Origin: Fibrobacter sp. UWB10
GTDB lineage: Bacteria > Fibrobacterota > Fibrobacteria > Fibrobacterales > Fibrobacteraceae
NCBI RefSeq assembly: GCF_900182935.1
Contig: NZ_FXUE01000002.1
Span: 248,001 to 312,000 of the forward strand
Direction of reading: 5' to 3'
Length of the DNA: 64,000 nucleotides
The notes under the pieces are model-generated. The model had not been told where the DNA came from and made no database searches. It saw only the letters and a program-made list of their open reading frames with translations. Below are positions 36,033-44,796 of the stretch, in pieces. How positions within the stretch are numbered: position 1 is the first letter of the stretch; every line of letters begins with the position of its first letter. Both the position numbers and the translations under genes were made by a program.

Positions 36033-36884
36033 ATGAATACTGCTTTTTATGTCTTTATGAAGTTGTTGCCGAAGAATGCCGCTAGCCGTGCCTTCGGTGC
36101 TTTGACTCGCCTCAAGTTGCCCGTGATTTCGAAGGCAATGCGCAATGCTTTTGCGAGTTACTACAAGCTGAACATGGAAGAATCGGAATTCCCGATTGAT
36201 CATTACGCAAACATTGGTGAACTTTTTATCCGCAGGCTCAAGCCGGGAATGCGCCCGATTGCTGATTCCGAAATCGTGTCGCCGGTGGACGGAGTGCTTT
36301 CGCAGACGGCGACGTTCGACGAAAAGCAGGAATTGATTCAGGCCAAGGGCAAGACTTACACGCTCAAGGACCTGCTTCGCGACGAAGAAATGGCTGCCCG
36401 CTTTGAAGGTGGCGCCTTCGCAACGATTTACCTTGCTCCGTTCAACTACCACCGCATTCATAGCCCCGTGAAGGGCGAGGTGGTGGATGCGAGCTACTGC
36501 CCGGGTACACTTTGGCCGGTGAATGTCGGCAGCGTGGAACGCGTAGAAGGCCTGTTCTGCATCAACGAACGCCTTACGAGCCACTTGCGCTTGGACGACG
36601 GTTCCGAAATGCTGGTGGTGAAGGTCGGAGCCACGAACGTGGGCCGTATCGGGGTTGCCTACACGGACGAACTCTTGGTGAATGCGGGCAAGCTCCCGCG
36701 CAACTGCAAGCGCTACGACTGGAAACCCGCTCAGAAAATCACCGTGGAAAAGGGTGGCGAACTTGGCCGCTTCGAAATGGGCAGCACCGTGATCCTCGTG
36801 GTCGACAAGAAAATCCGCGAAAGGAATCCGGGACTCTTCCAGAGCCGCGTAGGAACTGCCGTGAAGGTGGGCGAGGCCCTCTAA
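36033..36884 (+). CDS. psd: Phosphatidylserine decarboxylase proenzyme
   Basis: Makes phosphatidylethanolamine from phosphatidylserine at the inner membrane. The 283-residue length and layout fit the bacterial proenzyme. Family blocks seen: SPVDGVLSQ near residue 87, the APFNYHRIHSPVKGEV block near 135-150, and the C-terminal cleavage site GST within FEMGSTVILV near residue 250. Self-cleavage before this serine yields the pyruvoyl group. The start ATG lies 7 bases after a TATCTT box. The next gene's promoter overlaps the psd stop. Confidence 0.93.
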   Translation: MNTAFYVFMKLLPKNAASRAFGALTRLKLPVISKAMRNAFASYYKLNMEESEFPIDHYANIGELFIRRLKPGMRPIADSEIVSPVDGVLSQTATFDEKQELIQAKGKTYTLKDLLRDEEMAARFEGGAFATIYLAPFNYHRIHSPVKGEVVDASYCPGTLWPVNVGSVERVEGLFCINERLTSHLRLDDGSEMLVVKVGATNVGRIGVAYTDELLVNAGKLPRNCKRYDWKPAQKITVEKGGELGRFEMGSTVILVVDKKIRERNPGLFQSRVGTAVKVGEAL

Positions 36885-36901
36885 TATTTTAGGTTTTGCC
36901 G

Positions 36902-37768
36902 ATGGTCTCGGTCAAGCGATTTATTCACGATGAGCCCGCGTTGTTCAAGGCGACGGCGGAATTCGTGCGGTTGTTTGCCCGAATCGATGACCCGGTTCTT
37001 ACGGTTGCAAAGCAAGAAAAGGGCGCAAACGAACGCATCGCGTGGACGCTTTTAGGCACGGCACTTTTTCAAGATGTAAGCTACCCTGAATTTGTGACGC
37101 TTTTGCAGGCGCTGAACGAAAAATTCCCTGGTGAAAAACTCTGGACGCTGCCGGTGCCGAAGGCGCAGGATATTGAATCATGCGTAGAATCAGCATTCGG
37201 TTGCCGCACCTGGTCCATGTTCGAAAATGTGGCAGGAATTTTCTGGAGTGTCGGACTTTTTGTGCGCCGGCACGGGAATTTACAGGAATGGCTCAAGTCC
37301 CGCACGCCCGAAGAAATCTGGCGCGATTTAGGCGAGATTTATTTTATGGGCAAGGGAAACCCGCGCCCGAAAGTTTGCGCCGCGATTTACCGCTTGCTTG
37401 CGCCCGCACCGGTGGGGCTTTCGCTCGACTGTGCGCCTTCGCCTAAATGGCCGCCCTTGCCGCTGACCATGGGCGCTCGCCGCTACCTCTCAATTCTTGG
37501 GCCAGCAAGCGACGGCTTTGCGGACTTGGAGCCCGCGCAAAAGCAAAAGCTTGCGATTGACATGTATGTGGCGCTTGTGCAGCATTTGATGGAACAATCC
37601 GAGAATGCCGAGGTGAAAAAGTCAAAGGTTGACGCCTTGACCGCCTACGTGGCCGCACACAGCCTGCAATTCTACTTGGAAGACGGAACCGACGGCTTTA
37701 TTTGCCGACATTTTACCGACCATTGCCGCAAATGCCCCCTGCGGGAATATTGCAGTTTTGCAGAGTAG
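36902..37768 (+). CDS. Endonuclease III-like protein with [4Fe-4S] cluster loop
   Basis: A 288-residue soluble protein. The C-terminus carries four cysteines spaced C-x6-C-x2-C-x5-C (CRHFTDHC, CRKC, CPLREYC), exactly the iron-sulfur loop of endonuclease III. Upstream, GNPRPKVCAAIYRLL then GLSLDCAP place a Lys and an Asp 19 residues apart, close to the spacing of the catalytic Lys and Asp in that family, but the helix-hairpin-helix is weak and about 110 residues separate the Asp from the cluster instead of about 50. It may be a divergent HhH-GPD DNA glycosylase. ATG at 36902 was preferred to the TTG 6 bases upstream; a TAATAT box overlaps the psd stop. Confidence 0.6.
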   Translation: MVSVKRFIHDEPALFKATAEFVRLFARIDDPVLTVAKQEKGANERIAWTLLGTALFQDVSYPEFVTLLQALNEKFPGEKLWTLPVPKAQDIESCVESAFGCRTWSMFENVAGIFWSVGLFVRRHGNLQEWLKSRTPEEIWRDLGEIYFMGKGNPRPKVCAAIYRLLAPAPVGLSLDCAPSPKWPPLPLTMGARRYLSILGPASDGFADLEPAQKQKLAIDMYVALVQHLMEQSENAEVKKSKVDALTAYVAAHSLQFYLEDGTDGFICRHFTDHCRKCPLREYCSFAE

Positions 37769-37810
37769 AAATTTCTAAGCTCTACCAACTAAGTTCTACC
37801 AACTATTAAC

Positions 37811-37816
37811 TAAATT
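37811..37816 (+). promoter_or_regulatory. Probable -10 box, leaderless start of the lipoprotein gene
   Basis: TAAATT followed by TAGGCT and the ATG at 37823. The gap leaves no room for a ribosome-binding site. Confidence 0.5.
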
Positions 37817-37822
37817 TAGGCT

Positions 37823-38662
37823 ATGCGTTTTTCTTCTCGATTCTTTAAGATGGTTCTGGTTGCAAGCGTTGTCGCGCTTGTGGCAGGCTGCCAAAAGAAA
37901 GTGGAAAAACCGATTGATTATTCCTCGATTACTTACAAGCGTTTGAGCCCGGCTTCGTTCAAGGCTGATTCTTCGAAGAATGCTGAAATTCCTTCGTTGG
38001 AACGCCGCTACGATTACCGCTACGCCATTATGCTTGGCGATACGCTTGGTGTGTCGGTGCTTGAATTCGAAAGCGATGTTTACGCGCTTGACTATTACAT
38101 GAACAGCGGACATTTCCAGGGGAGTATCCCGATTCTGAGGGGAAACTTCTTGGAACAGAGTTTCCGCGCTGACAAGCGCATCTTTATCTTTAGGCATGAC
38201 AGCTACCGCCGTTACGAGCGCGCTGACCTGGAAGATTACGTGCGCAAGTTCCCGGGCTACCATGGTGGATTCCCGCAGGCGTTCTTGAGCTTGCCGTTTG
38301 AACACCGCGAACAAGGCCGCGCCTCTATAGAAACCCGATTCTTTATGGGCGTCAAGTCGACCTTCCCAGTGTTGGTGCAAAGCTACCGCGACGGCAACCT
38401 GCGCTGGAATGTGGCCCGCAGTTGGGACCAGGTAGAATCTGATGCGTTTGAAACATGGGCGTCGGGTCTTAAGCAGGTGACTCCGAACGAAATTGTTACG
38501 GCAAATGATTGCGTTTACTTTGAAGCGGGCGAAGGCTCTTACGGAATCGCAAGTCGTTTGTCTGGTGGGCGAGTTGCCGTTGTCTGGGGCTATATGTCTT
38601 GGCCGGACTTGGAACGCACGTTCTTTACCGCCAGCGACCGCATTTTTGAGGCTCGTTTTTAA
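37823..38662 (+). CDS. Lipoprotein of unknown function
   Basis: A 279-residue protein with a lipoprotein signal peptide ending ALVAGC (Cys about residue 23). The rest is a soluble, mixed alpha/beta protein, rich in aromatic residues (SLERRYDYRYAIMLG, ADLEDYVRKFPGYHGGF). I recognise no catalytic motif or named family. It stands between the endonuclease III-like gene and a GerW-like gene, each with its own -10 box, so no functional link is clear. Confidence 0.75.
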   Translation: MRFSSRFFKMVLVASVVALVAGCQKKVEKPIDYSSITYKRLSPASFKADSSKNAEIPSLERRYDYRYAIMLGDTLGVSVLEFESDVYALDYYMNSGHFQGSIPILRGNFLEQSFRADKRIFIFRHDSYRRYERADLEDYVRKFPGYHGGFPQAFLSLPFEHREQGRASIETRFFMGVKSTFPVLVQSYRDGNLRWNVARSWDQVESDAFETWASGLKQVTPNEIVTANDCVYFEAGEGSYGIASRLSGGRVAVVWGYMSWPDLERTFFTASDRIFEARF

Positions 38663-38673
38663 CTTTTATTTGT

Positions 38674-38679
38674 TATATT
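38674..38679 (+). promoter_or_regulatory. Probable -10 box, leaderless start of the GerW-like gene
   Basis: TATATT followed by AAAGAC and the ATG at 38686; a transcript would start at or next to the start codon. Confidence 0.5.
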
Positions 38680-38685
38680 AAAGAC

Positions 38686-39015
38686 ATGGCTATTGAAAAA
38701 CTTGCAGAAACTCTTTTGGAAAAGCTCCGTTTCATCACTAAGGCGGAAACGGTTATCGGTAACCCCATTCAGGCCGGTGAATCTACCGTTGTGCCCGTGA
38801 GCCGCGTGTCGGTGGGCTTCGGTTTTGGTGGTCACCAGTCCAAGGGTGATACTTCTGCCTCTGGCGGTGGCGCCTCGGTGGAACCGGTCGCCTTCCTCGT
38901 CATCAAGGGTGACGATGTGCGCGTGATGCCCATTAGCAAGGACAGTTCGCTTGTCTCCAAGGTCATGGACATCGTGCCCGACGTGGTGAACAAGTTCAAG
39001 AAAAACGAAGATTAA
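38686..39015 (+). CDS. GerW/YtfJ-family protein
   Basis: A 109-residue protein matching the GerW (YtfJ) family: an N-terminal helix (LAETLLEKLRFITKAETVIG), a conserved VVPVSRVSVGFGFGG core near residue 35, a Gly/Ser-rich loop (SASGGGASVEP) and a final VAFLVIKGDD strand and helix. In Bacillus the family member is involved in spore germination, but relatives are found in many non-sporulating bacteria, where the role is unknown. No membrane helix or signal peptide is seen. Confidence 0.85.
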   Translation: MAIEKLAETLLEKLRFITKAETVIGNPIQAGESTVVPVSRVSVGFGFGGHQSKGDTSASGGGASVEPVAFLVIKGDDVRVMPISKDSSLVSKVMDIVPDVVNKFKKNED

Positions 39016-39019
39016 TAAC

Positions 39020-39052
39020 GTCATTGCGACCCTCGAAGAGGGAAAGCAATCT
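39020..39052 (+). repeat. GTCAT...AATCT palindromic repeat, copy C
   Basis: Begins GTCATTGCGACCCTC and ends GAGGGAAAGCAATCT. The layout is like copies A, B and D but with TTGCG/AGCAA arms. It lies directly after the GerW-like stop. Confidence 0.6.
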
Positions 39053-39070
39053 TAATCAATTTTATAAACG

Positions 39071-39100
39071 AAAAAGCCTCGGTTTTCACCGAGGCTTTTT
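39071..39100. terminator. Bidirectional terminator between the GerW-like gene and serC
   Basis: AAAAAGCCTCGGT and ACCGAGGCTTTTT pair around TTTC, giving T runs on both strands. Confidence 0.85.
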
Positions 39101-39127
39101 GAATTGTTTCGAGAGGGTTCGGATTAA

Positions 39128-40234
39128 TTAACCGAGAACCTTCTTTTCGAAGTCGCCGAGGCAGTCAACGAGAGCCTGCACGCCTTCGACCGGCATTGCG
39201 TTGTAAATGGATGCGCGGAAGCCACCCACAGAGCGGTGACCCTTGAGCTGCTGCAGACCGCGAGCCTTTGCGAATTCGAGGAATTCCTTAGCGAGATCGT
39301 CAGCCTTGTCAGCGGCAACCACGTCCTTGTTGAACACGAACGGAACGTTCATGATGGAGCGGTCTTCCTTAGCAGCAGTACCGACGAACACCTTGGAGTT
39401 GTCGAGGGCGCTGTAAAGGAGAGCGGCCTTGGAGCGGTTCACCTTTTCGATAGCGTCCACGCCACCGAATTCCTTGAGCCACTTGAGGGTGCGGTTCATC
39501 ACGTACACGGCGAATACCGGAGGAGTGTTGAACATGTTGGCAGCGTCAATGTGAGTCTGGAAGTTGAGCATGGTCGGGATGGTGCGGTTCACCTTGCCGA
39601 GGAGGCCCTTCTTGATGATGGTAACAGTCACGCCAGCGCAGCTGATGTTCTTCTGAGCGCCACCGTACACAACGCCGAAGTCAGACACGTTGATCTTACG
39701 AGCGAGGAAGTCGGAGCTCACGTCAGCCATGAGGAAGCCAGACTTCGGCTTCGGGAAGTTGTGCCATTCGGTACCGTAGATGGTGTTGTTGGCAGTCACG
39801 TGGAGGTAGCTGGCGTTGTCGGAGAGCTTCAGGTTCTTGTCGATGCGGCTGTAAGTTTCAGACTTGGTGTCGCAAGCGGCGAGAGCGTTACCGAACTGCT
39901 TAGCTTCCTTGTAAGCCTTGTTTGCCCAGACACCGGTCAGAGCGTAGTCGGCCGTAGCGTCCTGGTCGAGGAAGTTCATCGGGAGCATGCAGAACAAAAG
40001 GGAGCAACCACCACCGAGGAAAACGATGTCATAGTCTTCAGGGATGCCCATCAATTCACGGAGGTACTGTTCCGTCTGGGCGAACATGTTTTCAATCGGC
40101 TTTGAACGGTGACTCATGGAGAGAATGCTGATGCCGCTGTTTTCGAAGTCGATGCATGCAGCAGATGCTTCCTTGAGTGCCTGTTCGGGCAGGACAGACG
40201 GTCCTGCGCTAAAGTTATAGACTTTATTTGCCAT
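39128..40234 (-). CDS. serC: Phosphoserine aminotransferase
   Basis: A pyridoxal-phosphate enzyme of serine biosynthesis (3-phosphohydroxypyruvate to phosphoserine) and, in some bacteria, pyridoxine synthesis. 368 residues, normal length. Clear motifs: YNFSAGPSVLPEQAL at the N-terminus, GGGCSLLFCMLPMN (cofactor phosphate site), the lysine loop YGGAQKNISCAGVTV and GHRSVGGFRASIYNA at the end. The start MANKVYN at 40234 has AAAGGAA before it; the frame extends 10 residues further upstream without support. Confidence 0.95.
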   Translation of the reverse strand: MANKVYNFSAGPSVLPEQALKEASAACIDFENSGISILSMSHRSKPIENMFAQTEQYLRELMGIPEDYDIVFLGGGCSLLFCMLPMNFLDQDATADYALTGVWANKAYKEAKQFGNALAACDTKSETYSRIDKNLKLSDNASYLHVTANNTIYGTEWHNFPKPKSGFLMADVSSDFLARKINVSDFGVVYGGAQKNISCAGVTVTIIKKGLLGKVNRTIPTMLNFQTHIDAANMFNTPPVFAVYVMNRTLKWLKEFGGVDAIEKVNRSKAALLYSALDNSKVFVGTAAKEDRSIMNVPFVFNKDVVAADKADDLAKEFLEFAKARGLQQLKGHRSVGGFRASIYNAMPVEGVQALVDCLGDFEKKVLG

Positions 40235-40385
40235 GGTTGTGTTCCTTTTTGTTTTGCCCCGCATGGTTTACGGGGACTCTTAAATTACGCGCGTAAAAAT
40301 AGCAAAATACGGCTTTTTCGGCTACTGTTTTTTGACGTGAGATAAAACTCTTATGATGAACTGCAATGGGAATGCGATGGAGCGC

Positions 40386-40415
40386 AAAAAGAAAATGGCA
40401 GACTTTCGTCTGCCA
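40386..40415 (-). terminator. Terminator after the HD-like gene
   Basis: TGGCAGAC and GTCTGCCA pair around a 4-base loop; on the minus strand a TTTTC-TTTTT run follows. Confidence 0.8.
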
Positions 40416-40457
40416 TAAAAATGTTTCTGAACTCAGAAATCCGAATTCGGAATGGGG

Positions 40458-40982
40458 TTACACGCCGAGGGCTTCGATAGCCGCCTGGTACTTCTTGAGG
40501 CGGAACTTGGTCTTGAGTTCGCGGCGTTCCTGACGCTTGATGTACTTGTCTTCCAAAAGCACGTTCAGAATGGCGCTCTTGGCCTTGGCCATCAGCGGGT
40601 CATCCTTGAGGGTACCCATGAACTTCACGAATTCCTTTTCGCGGGCTTCGTAGTTTGCTTCTTCGGCGGGGACACCTTCGGCCATCAGCTTGCAGCTGTA
40701 TTCGTCGATCCAGCCCTGGTTCTTGTGGTAAGTCATCTTCTGGATCTTTTCGACCATGTCGGCCGGAACGCCCATAGCGATCACTTCTTCAGGGGTTTTC
40801 TTGGTAGAATCGGTAATCAAGTCCTGCAAAATGGCGAGCGTTTGAACCTCTTCGGATTCACCCTTGTTCTTGAGGTAGTCTGCAACGTTCTGCAGAAAAT
40901 CAATGTAGGGGCCGCCGGCCTTGTCCATCTGGTTCTTGTGGACGTCGGCTGCAATTTTGTAGGCTTCAGCGTAAGAAAGCAT
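40458..40982 (-). CDS. Degenerate HD-domain protein related to (p)ppGpp hydrolases
   Basis: A 174-residue soluble protein. The N-terminus follows the HD-hydrolase pattern of RelA/SpoT-type enzymes (AYKIAADVHKNQMDKAGGPYIDFLQNVADYL), but the metal-binding His-Asp is changed: where the family has LLHDVVED, this protein reads LQDLITD. The first His (VHKNQ) is kept, the HD His is a Gln and the Glu is a Thr, so hydrolysis is doubtful. The C-terminal half is helical and basic at the end (YIKRQERRELKTKFRLKKY). AAAGGAT precedes the ATG. It may bind nucleotides without cutting them; this is inference. Confidence 0.65.
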   Translation of the reverse strand: MLSYAEAYKIAADVHKNQMDKAGGPYIDFLQNVADYLKNKGESEEVQTLAILQDLITDSTKKTPEEVIAMGVPADMVEKIQKMTYHKNQGWIDEYSCKLMAEGVPAEEANYEAREKEFVKFMGTLKDDPLMAKAKSAILNVLLEDKYIKRQERRELKTKFRLKKYQAAIEALGV

Positions 40983-41137
40983 AATTATCCTTTTAATAAA
41001 TAAAATCTTTTGGCACCCGACGGTGCTATACCCTCAATATATATAATCAAAAGCGAAAAAAGTGTCACGTTTTTGTGTTATTTTCAAAAAATGAACAGTT
41101 TTTCCGCTTTTGGGGGTAGCTCCGCCAGGTTTGGACC

Positions 41138-43411
41138 TTACTTGTTGTTCGCGCGGATCAAGTTGAGGGCGGAGCCAGCCTTGAACCATGCCCACTGCTG
41201 TTCGTTGTAGGTGTGGCTGAGGGCGATGTTGTCGACAGAGCCATCCTTGTGGTGAGCAACGAGGGTGAACTCGGAACCCGGGGCGAACTTGGTGAGGCCA
41301 ACGATGTCGAACACGTCCTGTTCCTGGATCTTGTCGTAATCGGCAGCATTCTTGAAGGTGAGGGCCAGCATGCCCTGCTTCTTGAGGTTCGTCTCGTGAA
41401 TGCGGGCGAAGCTCTTCACGATTACGGCCTTCACGCCGAGGAAGCGCGGTTCCATGGCAGCGTGTTCGCGGCTGGAGCCTTCACCGTAGTTTTCGTCACC
41501 AATCACGATGGAGCCCGTACCCTTGGCCTTGTAAATCTTGGCAAGTTCGGGGACTTCCTTGTATTCACCGCACTGGCAGAGGACCTTGTTCGTTTCGCCG
41601 TTGAAAGCGTTCACGGCGCCGATGAGCATGTTGTTCGAAATGTTTTCCAAGTGACCGCGGTAGTTGAGCCACGGACCGGCCATGGAGATGTGGTCGGTGG
41701 TGCACTTGCCCTTGGCCTTGATGAGGAGCGGGGCGCCGGCGATGTCCTTGCCGTCCCAAGCCGCGAACGGAGCGAGAGCCTGGAGGCGCTTGCTTTCGGG
41801 ATTGATGGAAACGGTAATCTTGGAACCGTCGACCGCAGGAGCCTGGTAGCCGGCGTCCTTGACTTCGAAGCCCTTCGGCGGGAGTTCGCATTGTTCCGGC
41901 GGGTCAAGCTTCACGGCCTTGCCCTCGTTGTTCACCAGGGTGTCGGTCATGGGGTTGAAGCGGATGTCGCCGGAGAGGGCGGCAATCACAGCCATGAGCG
42001 GACTAGCCACAAAGGCGTGGGTGTTCGGGTTGCCGTCGGCGCGCTTTGCGAAGTTGCGGTTAAAGCTATGGACGATGGTGTTGAGTTCCTTCTTGTCGGC
42101 ACCGGCGCGGTCCCAACGGCCAATGCAAGGACCGCAGGCGTTCGTCATGATGGTGGCACCGAACTGCTTGAACAAGTCGATGAGACCATCGCGTTCGGCG
42201 GTGTAGCGCACCTGTTCGGAACCCGGGTTGATGAGGAGCGGGCATTTCGGGGAAAGACCCTTGGCGAGAGCCTGCTTGATCATGTTTGCTGCCATGAAGA
42301 GGTCTTCGTAGCTGGAGTTCGTGCAAGAACCGATGAGGGCGGCGCTTACGACCGGCGTAGATTCCGGCTTCGTTTCGGTGGCCTTGAGGGATTCTGCCAT
42401 GTCGGTCACGGCGTAGGCGCGGTCCGGGCTGAACGGGCCGTTGAAGTGCGGCACGAGCGTGCTCAGGTCAATTTCCACGACGCGGTCAAAGAACTTTTCC
42501 GGATTTGCTTCGACTTCGGGGTCGGCCTTGAGGTGTTCTGCAATCTTGTCGGCAGCGGCGGCCACGTCGGCACGGCCAGTCACCTTGAGGTAGCGGCTCA
42601 TGGAATCGTCGTAGCTGAAGGTGGAGCAGGTAGCGCCCACTTCGGCACCCATGTTCGCAATCGTTGCCTTGCCGGTAGCGCTGAGGCTACGTGCGCCTTC
42701 GCCGAAGTATTCGATAATGGCGTTGGTGCCGCCCTTCACGGTCAAGATGCCTGCGAGCTTGAGGATGATGTCCTTCGCGGTAGCGAAGCCCTGGAGTTTG
42801 CCGGTGAGCTTCACGCCGATCATCTTCGGGTATTTGAGTTCCCACGGAAGGCCGACCATGGCGTCAACAGCGTCTGCACCGCCCACGCCAATCGCGAGCA
42901 TGCCGAGGCCGCCAGCGTTCACGGTGTGGGAGTCGGTACCGATCATCATTCCGCCCGGGAAGGCGTAGTTTTCGAGCACCACCTGGTGGATGATGCCTGC
43001 ACCCGGGAGCCAGCAGTCAATGCCGTACTTGGCGGACACGGACTGGAGGAAATCGTAAACTTCCTTGCTTTCTTCCTTCGCGCGGGGCAGGTCCTTTTCG
43101 ACACCTTCGCGGGCGATAATCAAGTGGTCGCAGTGCACGGAGCTGGGTACTGCCACGCGGGCCTTACCGGCGGTGGTGAACTGCAAAAGGGCCATCTGGG
43201 CGGTAGCGTCCTGCATGGCCACGCGGTCGGGGTGGAATTCGGCAAAATCCTTGCCGCGTTCATAGGTCCTGTTCTCGGCGCCATCGATCAGGTGGCTGTA
43301 GATAATCTTTTCGGCGAGGGTGAGCGGACGGCCCAGCTGCTTGCGGGCAGCTTCAACGCGGGCGGGAATGCGGGCATAGACGCCCTGGATCATGTCGAAA
43401 TTGAAAAGCAT
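41138..43411 (-). CDS. Aconitate hydratase (aconitase)
   Basis: Interconverts citrate and isocitrate in the TCA cycle; 757 residues, the mitochondrial/AcnA-like type with the swivel domain at the C-terminus. The three cluster cysteines are present: [10 protein letters not shown] near residue 370 and ACGPCIGRW near residue 435. Substrate-site patterns such as [21 protein letters not shown] and [21 protein letters not shown] are intact. It stands alone, between the HD-like gene and the FISUMP gene. The long ORF on the other strand is an artefact of codon bias. Confidence 0.95.
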   Translation of the reverse strand: MLFNFDMIQGVYARIPARVEAARKQLGRPLTLAEKIIYSHLIDGAENRTYERGKDFAEFHPDRVAMQDATAQMALLQFTTAGKARVAVPSSVHCDHLIIAREGVEKDLPRAKEESKEVYDFLQSVSAKYGIDCWLPGAGIIHQVVLENYAFPGGMMIGTDSHTVNAGGLGMLAIGVGGADAVDAMVGLPWELKYPKMIGVKLTGKLQGFATAKDIILKLAGILTVKGGTNAIIEYFGEGARSLSATGKATIANMGAEVGATCSTFSYDDSMSRYLKVTGRADVAAAADKIAEHLKADPEVEANPEKFFDRVVEIDLSTLVPHFNGPFSPDRAYAVTDMAESLKATETKPESTPVVSAALIGSCTNSSYEDLFMAANMIKQALAKGLSPKCPLLINPGSEQVRYTAERDGLIDLFKQFGATIMTNACGPCIGRWDRAGADKKELNTIVHSFNRNFAKRADGNPNTHAFVASPLMAVIAALSGDIRFNPMTDTLVNNEGKAVKLDPPEQCELPPKGFEVKDAGYQAPAVDGSKITVSINPESKRLQALAPFAAWDGKDIAGAPLLIKAKGKCTTDHISMAGPWLNYRGHLENISNNMLIGAVNAFNGETNKVLCQCGEYKEVPELAKIYKAKGTGSIVIGDENYGEGSSREHAAMEPRFLGVKAVIVKSFARIHETNLKKQGMLALTFKNAADYDKIQEQDVFDIVGLTKFAPGSEFTLVAHHKDGSVDNIALSHTYNEQQWAWFKAGSALNLIRANNK

Positions 43412-43470
43412 AGTCTCTTGGGGGTTTAGGTTGAATTTTCGGGCGTAAAGATAGAAAAATCAGACAGAAT

Positions 43471-44760
43471 TTAGTCCTTTACGCAACGCAGACTGCGACC
43501 TCGAACGAGCAGAGTCCCTTCATCGACTCCGTATCCGTCCTTGCCAGTGGTTGCAACGATGTGGTAAGCTAATGCACGATTGTTAGCGCATTCGCTACAA
43601 TATTTGGCGGTAGATGTCCAAACGTATGCGCGCTTCCCGTTGGGGAAAAGTTCCGAGCCGTAGGTGTTACTGACTGGGAGGAGTGCAAATCCCAATTCGT
43701 TTGTCGCAATGTCTTCGTTCCCGTCAGAGTCGTATTGCCATCCGCAGGTGGATCTCAGTTTTACGATGCCTCCCCGGCAATCTGGGAAACTTGTCTTGGT
43801 TTCGTCATCGCATTCCGCGCCAACGGCCTTGCTCAAAGTCATCCATTCAGAAATCGTGGGAACATGCCAACCGCTAGGACAAATTCCCTGCTGGGGATTT
43901 TCCCATTTTCCGAAAAGGGAGTCCTTAATTAAACCAGCTTCCATCATTTCATCGGTATTGAAATTCATGACGCCCATGAAATTATAGAGCTGCCCGTACA
44001 GGGCGCAACTGTCTGCATTCGCATCGCACCAATGGTTGCCTGCCAGGTTGGGCGTTTTTTCTTCGTCGGCGTAAGCCAGGTTTTCCGCCATCCAGGTCTG
44101 TTCCCCGATTTTAACGGTGGCGTAGAACTGACCGTCGCGTTCGTCCTCTAGGCAGTGGTATTCAACGTCCGGGTTCAGGAATTTCCAATTGGGCTTCGAC
44201 TTGCCTTCGCAGCCGATAACCGTGGGAGCCTTGTCGTAAAGGTGGCAGGAAATCTGCACCGCCGAAGACGAAATTGCAATTGAAGATGAAGACTTAGGCG
44301 ATTCCGAGGAAGAACTACTCTTCACGGTTCCTGCAGGGCAGGGCTTGATTATTTCAGGATACCAGGTTCCGTCTTTACAGGTGACAAGTATCTTGCTGTC
44401 TTCCGTCAGCAGGACGAGCCCTTCTTTATCGCAGTTGTTGCCTTTATATGCCTGATACTCTTCCCAGGAGGGAATGACTTCGTTGTAGCGGACGCTCGTG
44501 ACGCATTCCTTCATCGTGGGAATGGTGCTGGAGCTGCTGAGGTCCGTTGAAGATGAACTTTTTTCATTGTTTGTCGCAGAACTTTTGCCTTGTTCTGAAC
44601 CAGCTTTGTCAGATACAGAGCTCGAAGATTCCTTTAGGTTGGATTCTTTTGCACTGCTGGAACTTTCGGAAGGTTCTTGAGTTGGCGATGTGCTGGATTC
44701 GTCATCTCCACAGGCGATAAATGCGAAGAATGTAAAACAAATGAATAATTTTTTGATCAT
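43471..44760 (-). CDS. FISUMP-domain lipoprotein, second copy
   Basis: A 429-residue lipoprotein (signal ending FFAFIAC, Cys about residue 17) with serine-rich linkers at about 22-90 and 145-165 (blocks like SSSSAKES, SSSSTDLSSSS). The FISUMP domain is well preserved: DGQFYATVKIGEQTWMAENL near residue 215, then LYGQLYNF, CPSGWHVPTISEW and RGRSLRCVKD at the end. The linker is interrupted by a small cysteine-containing module (about 85-145). It starts 36 bases after the GH5-glycosyltransferase gene with AGGAGG before the ATG, so the two are probably one operon and the lipoprotein may serve that system on the cell surface. Confidence 0.88.
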   Translation of the reverse strand: MIKKLFICFTFFAFIACGDDESSTSPTQEPSESSSSAKESNLKESSSSVSDKAGSEQGKSSATNNEKSSSSTDLSSSSTIPTMKECVTSVRYNEVIPSWEEYQAYKGNNCDKEGLVLLTEDSKILVTCKDGTWYPEIIKPCPAGTVKSSSSSESPKSSSSIAISSSAVQISCHLYDKAPTVIGCEGKSKPNWKFLNPDVEYHCLEDERDGQFYATVKIGEQTWMAENLAYADEEKTPNLAGNHWCDANADSCALYGQLYNFMGVMNFNTDEMMEAGLIKDSLFGKWENPQQGICPSGWHVPTISEWMTLSKAVGAECDDETKTSFPDCRGGIVKLRSTCGWQYDSDGNEDIATNELGFALLPVSNTYGSELFPNGKRAYVWTSTAKYCSECANNRALAYHIVATTGKDGYGVDEGTLLVRGRSLRCVKD

Positions 44761-44796
44761 TTTTTCCTCCTTTATTTATAACAAAAGATAGAAAAA

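Noticed and set aside
41213-43429. 738-codon open frame antisense to aconitase
   Set aside because: The aconitase motifs are all on the other strand; this frame is a shadow of strong codon bias.
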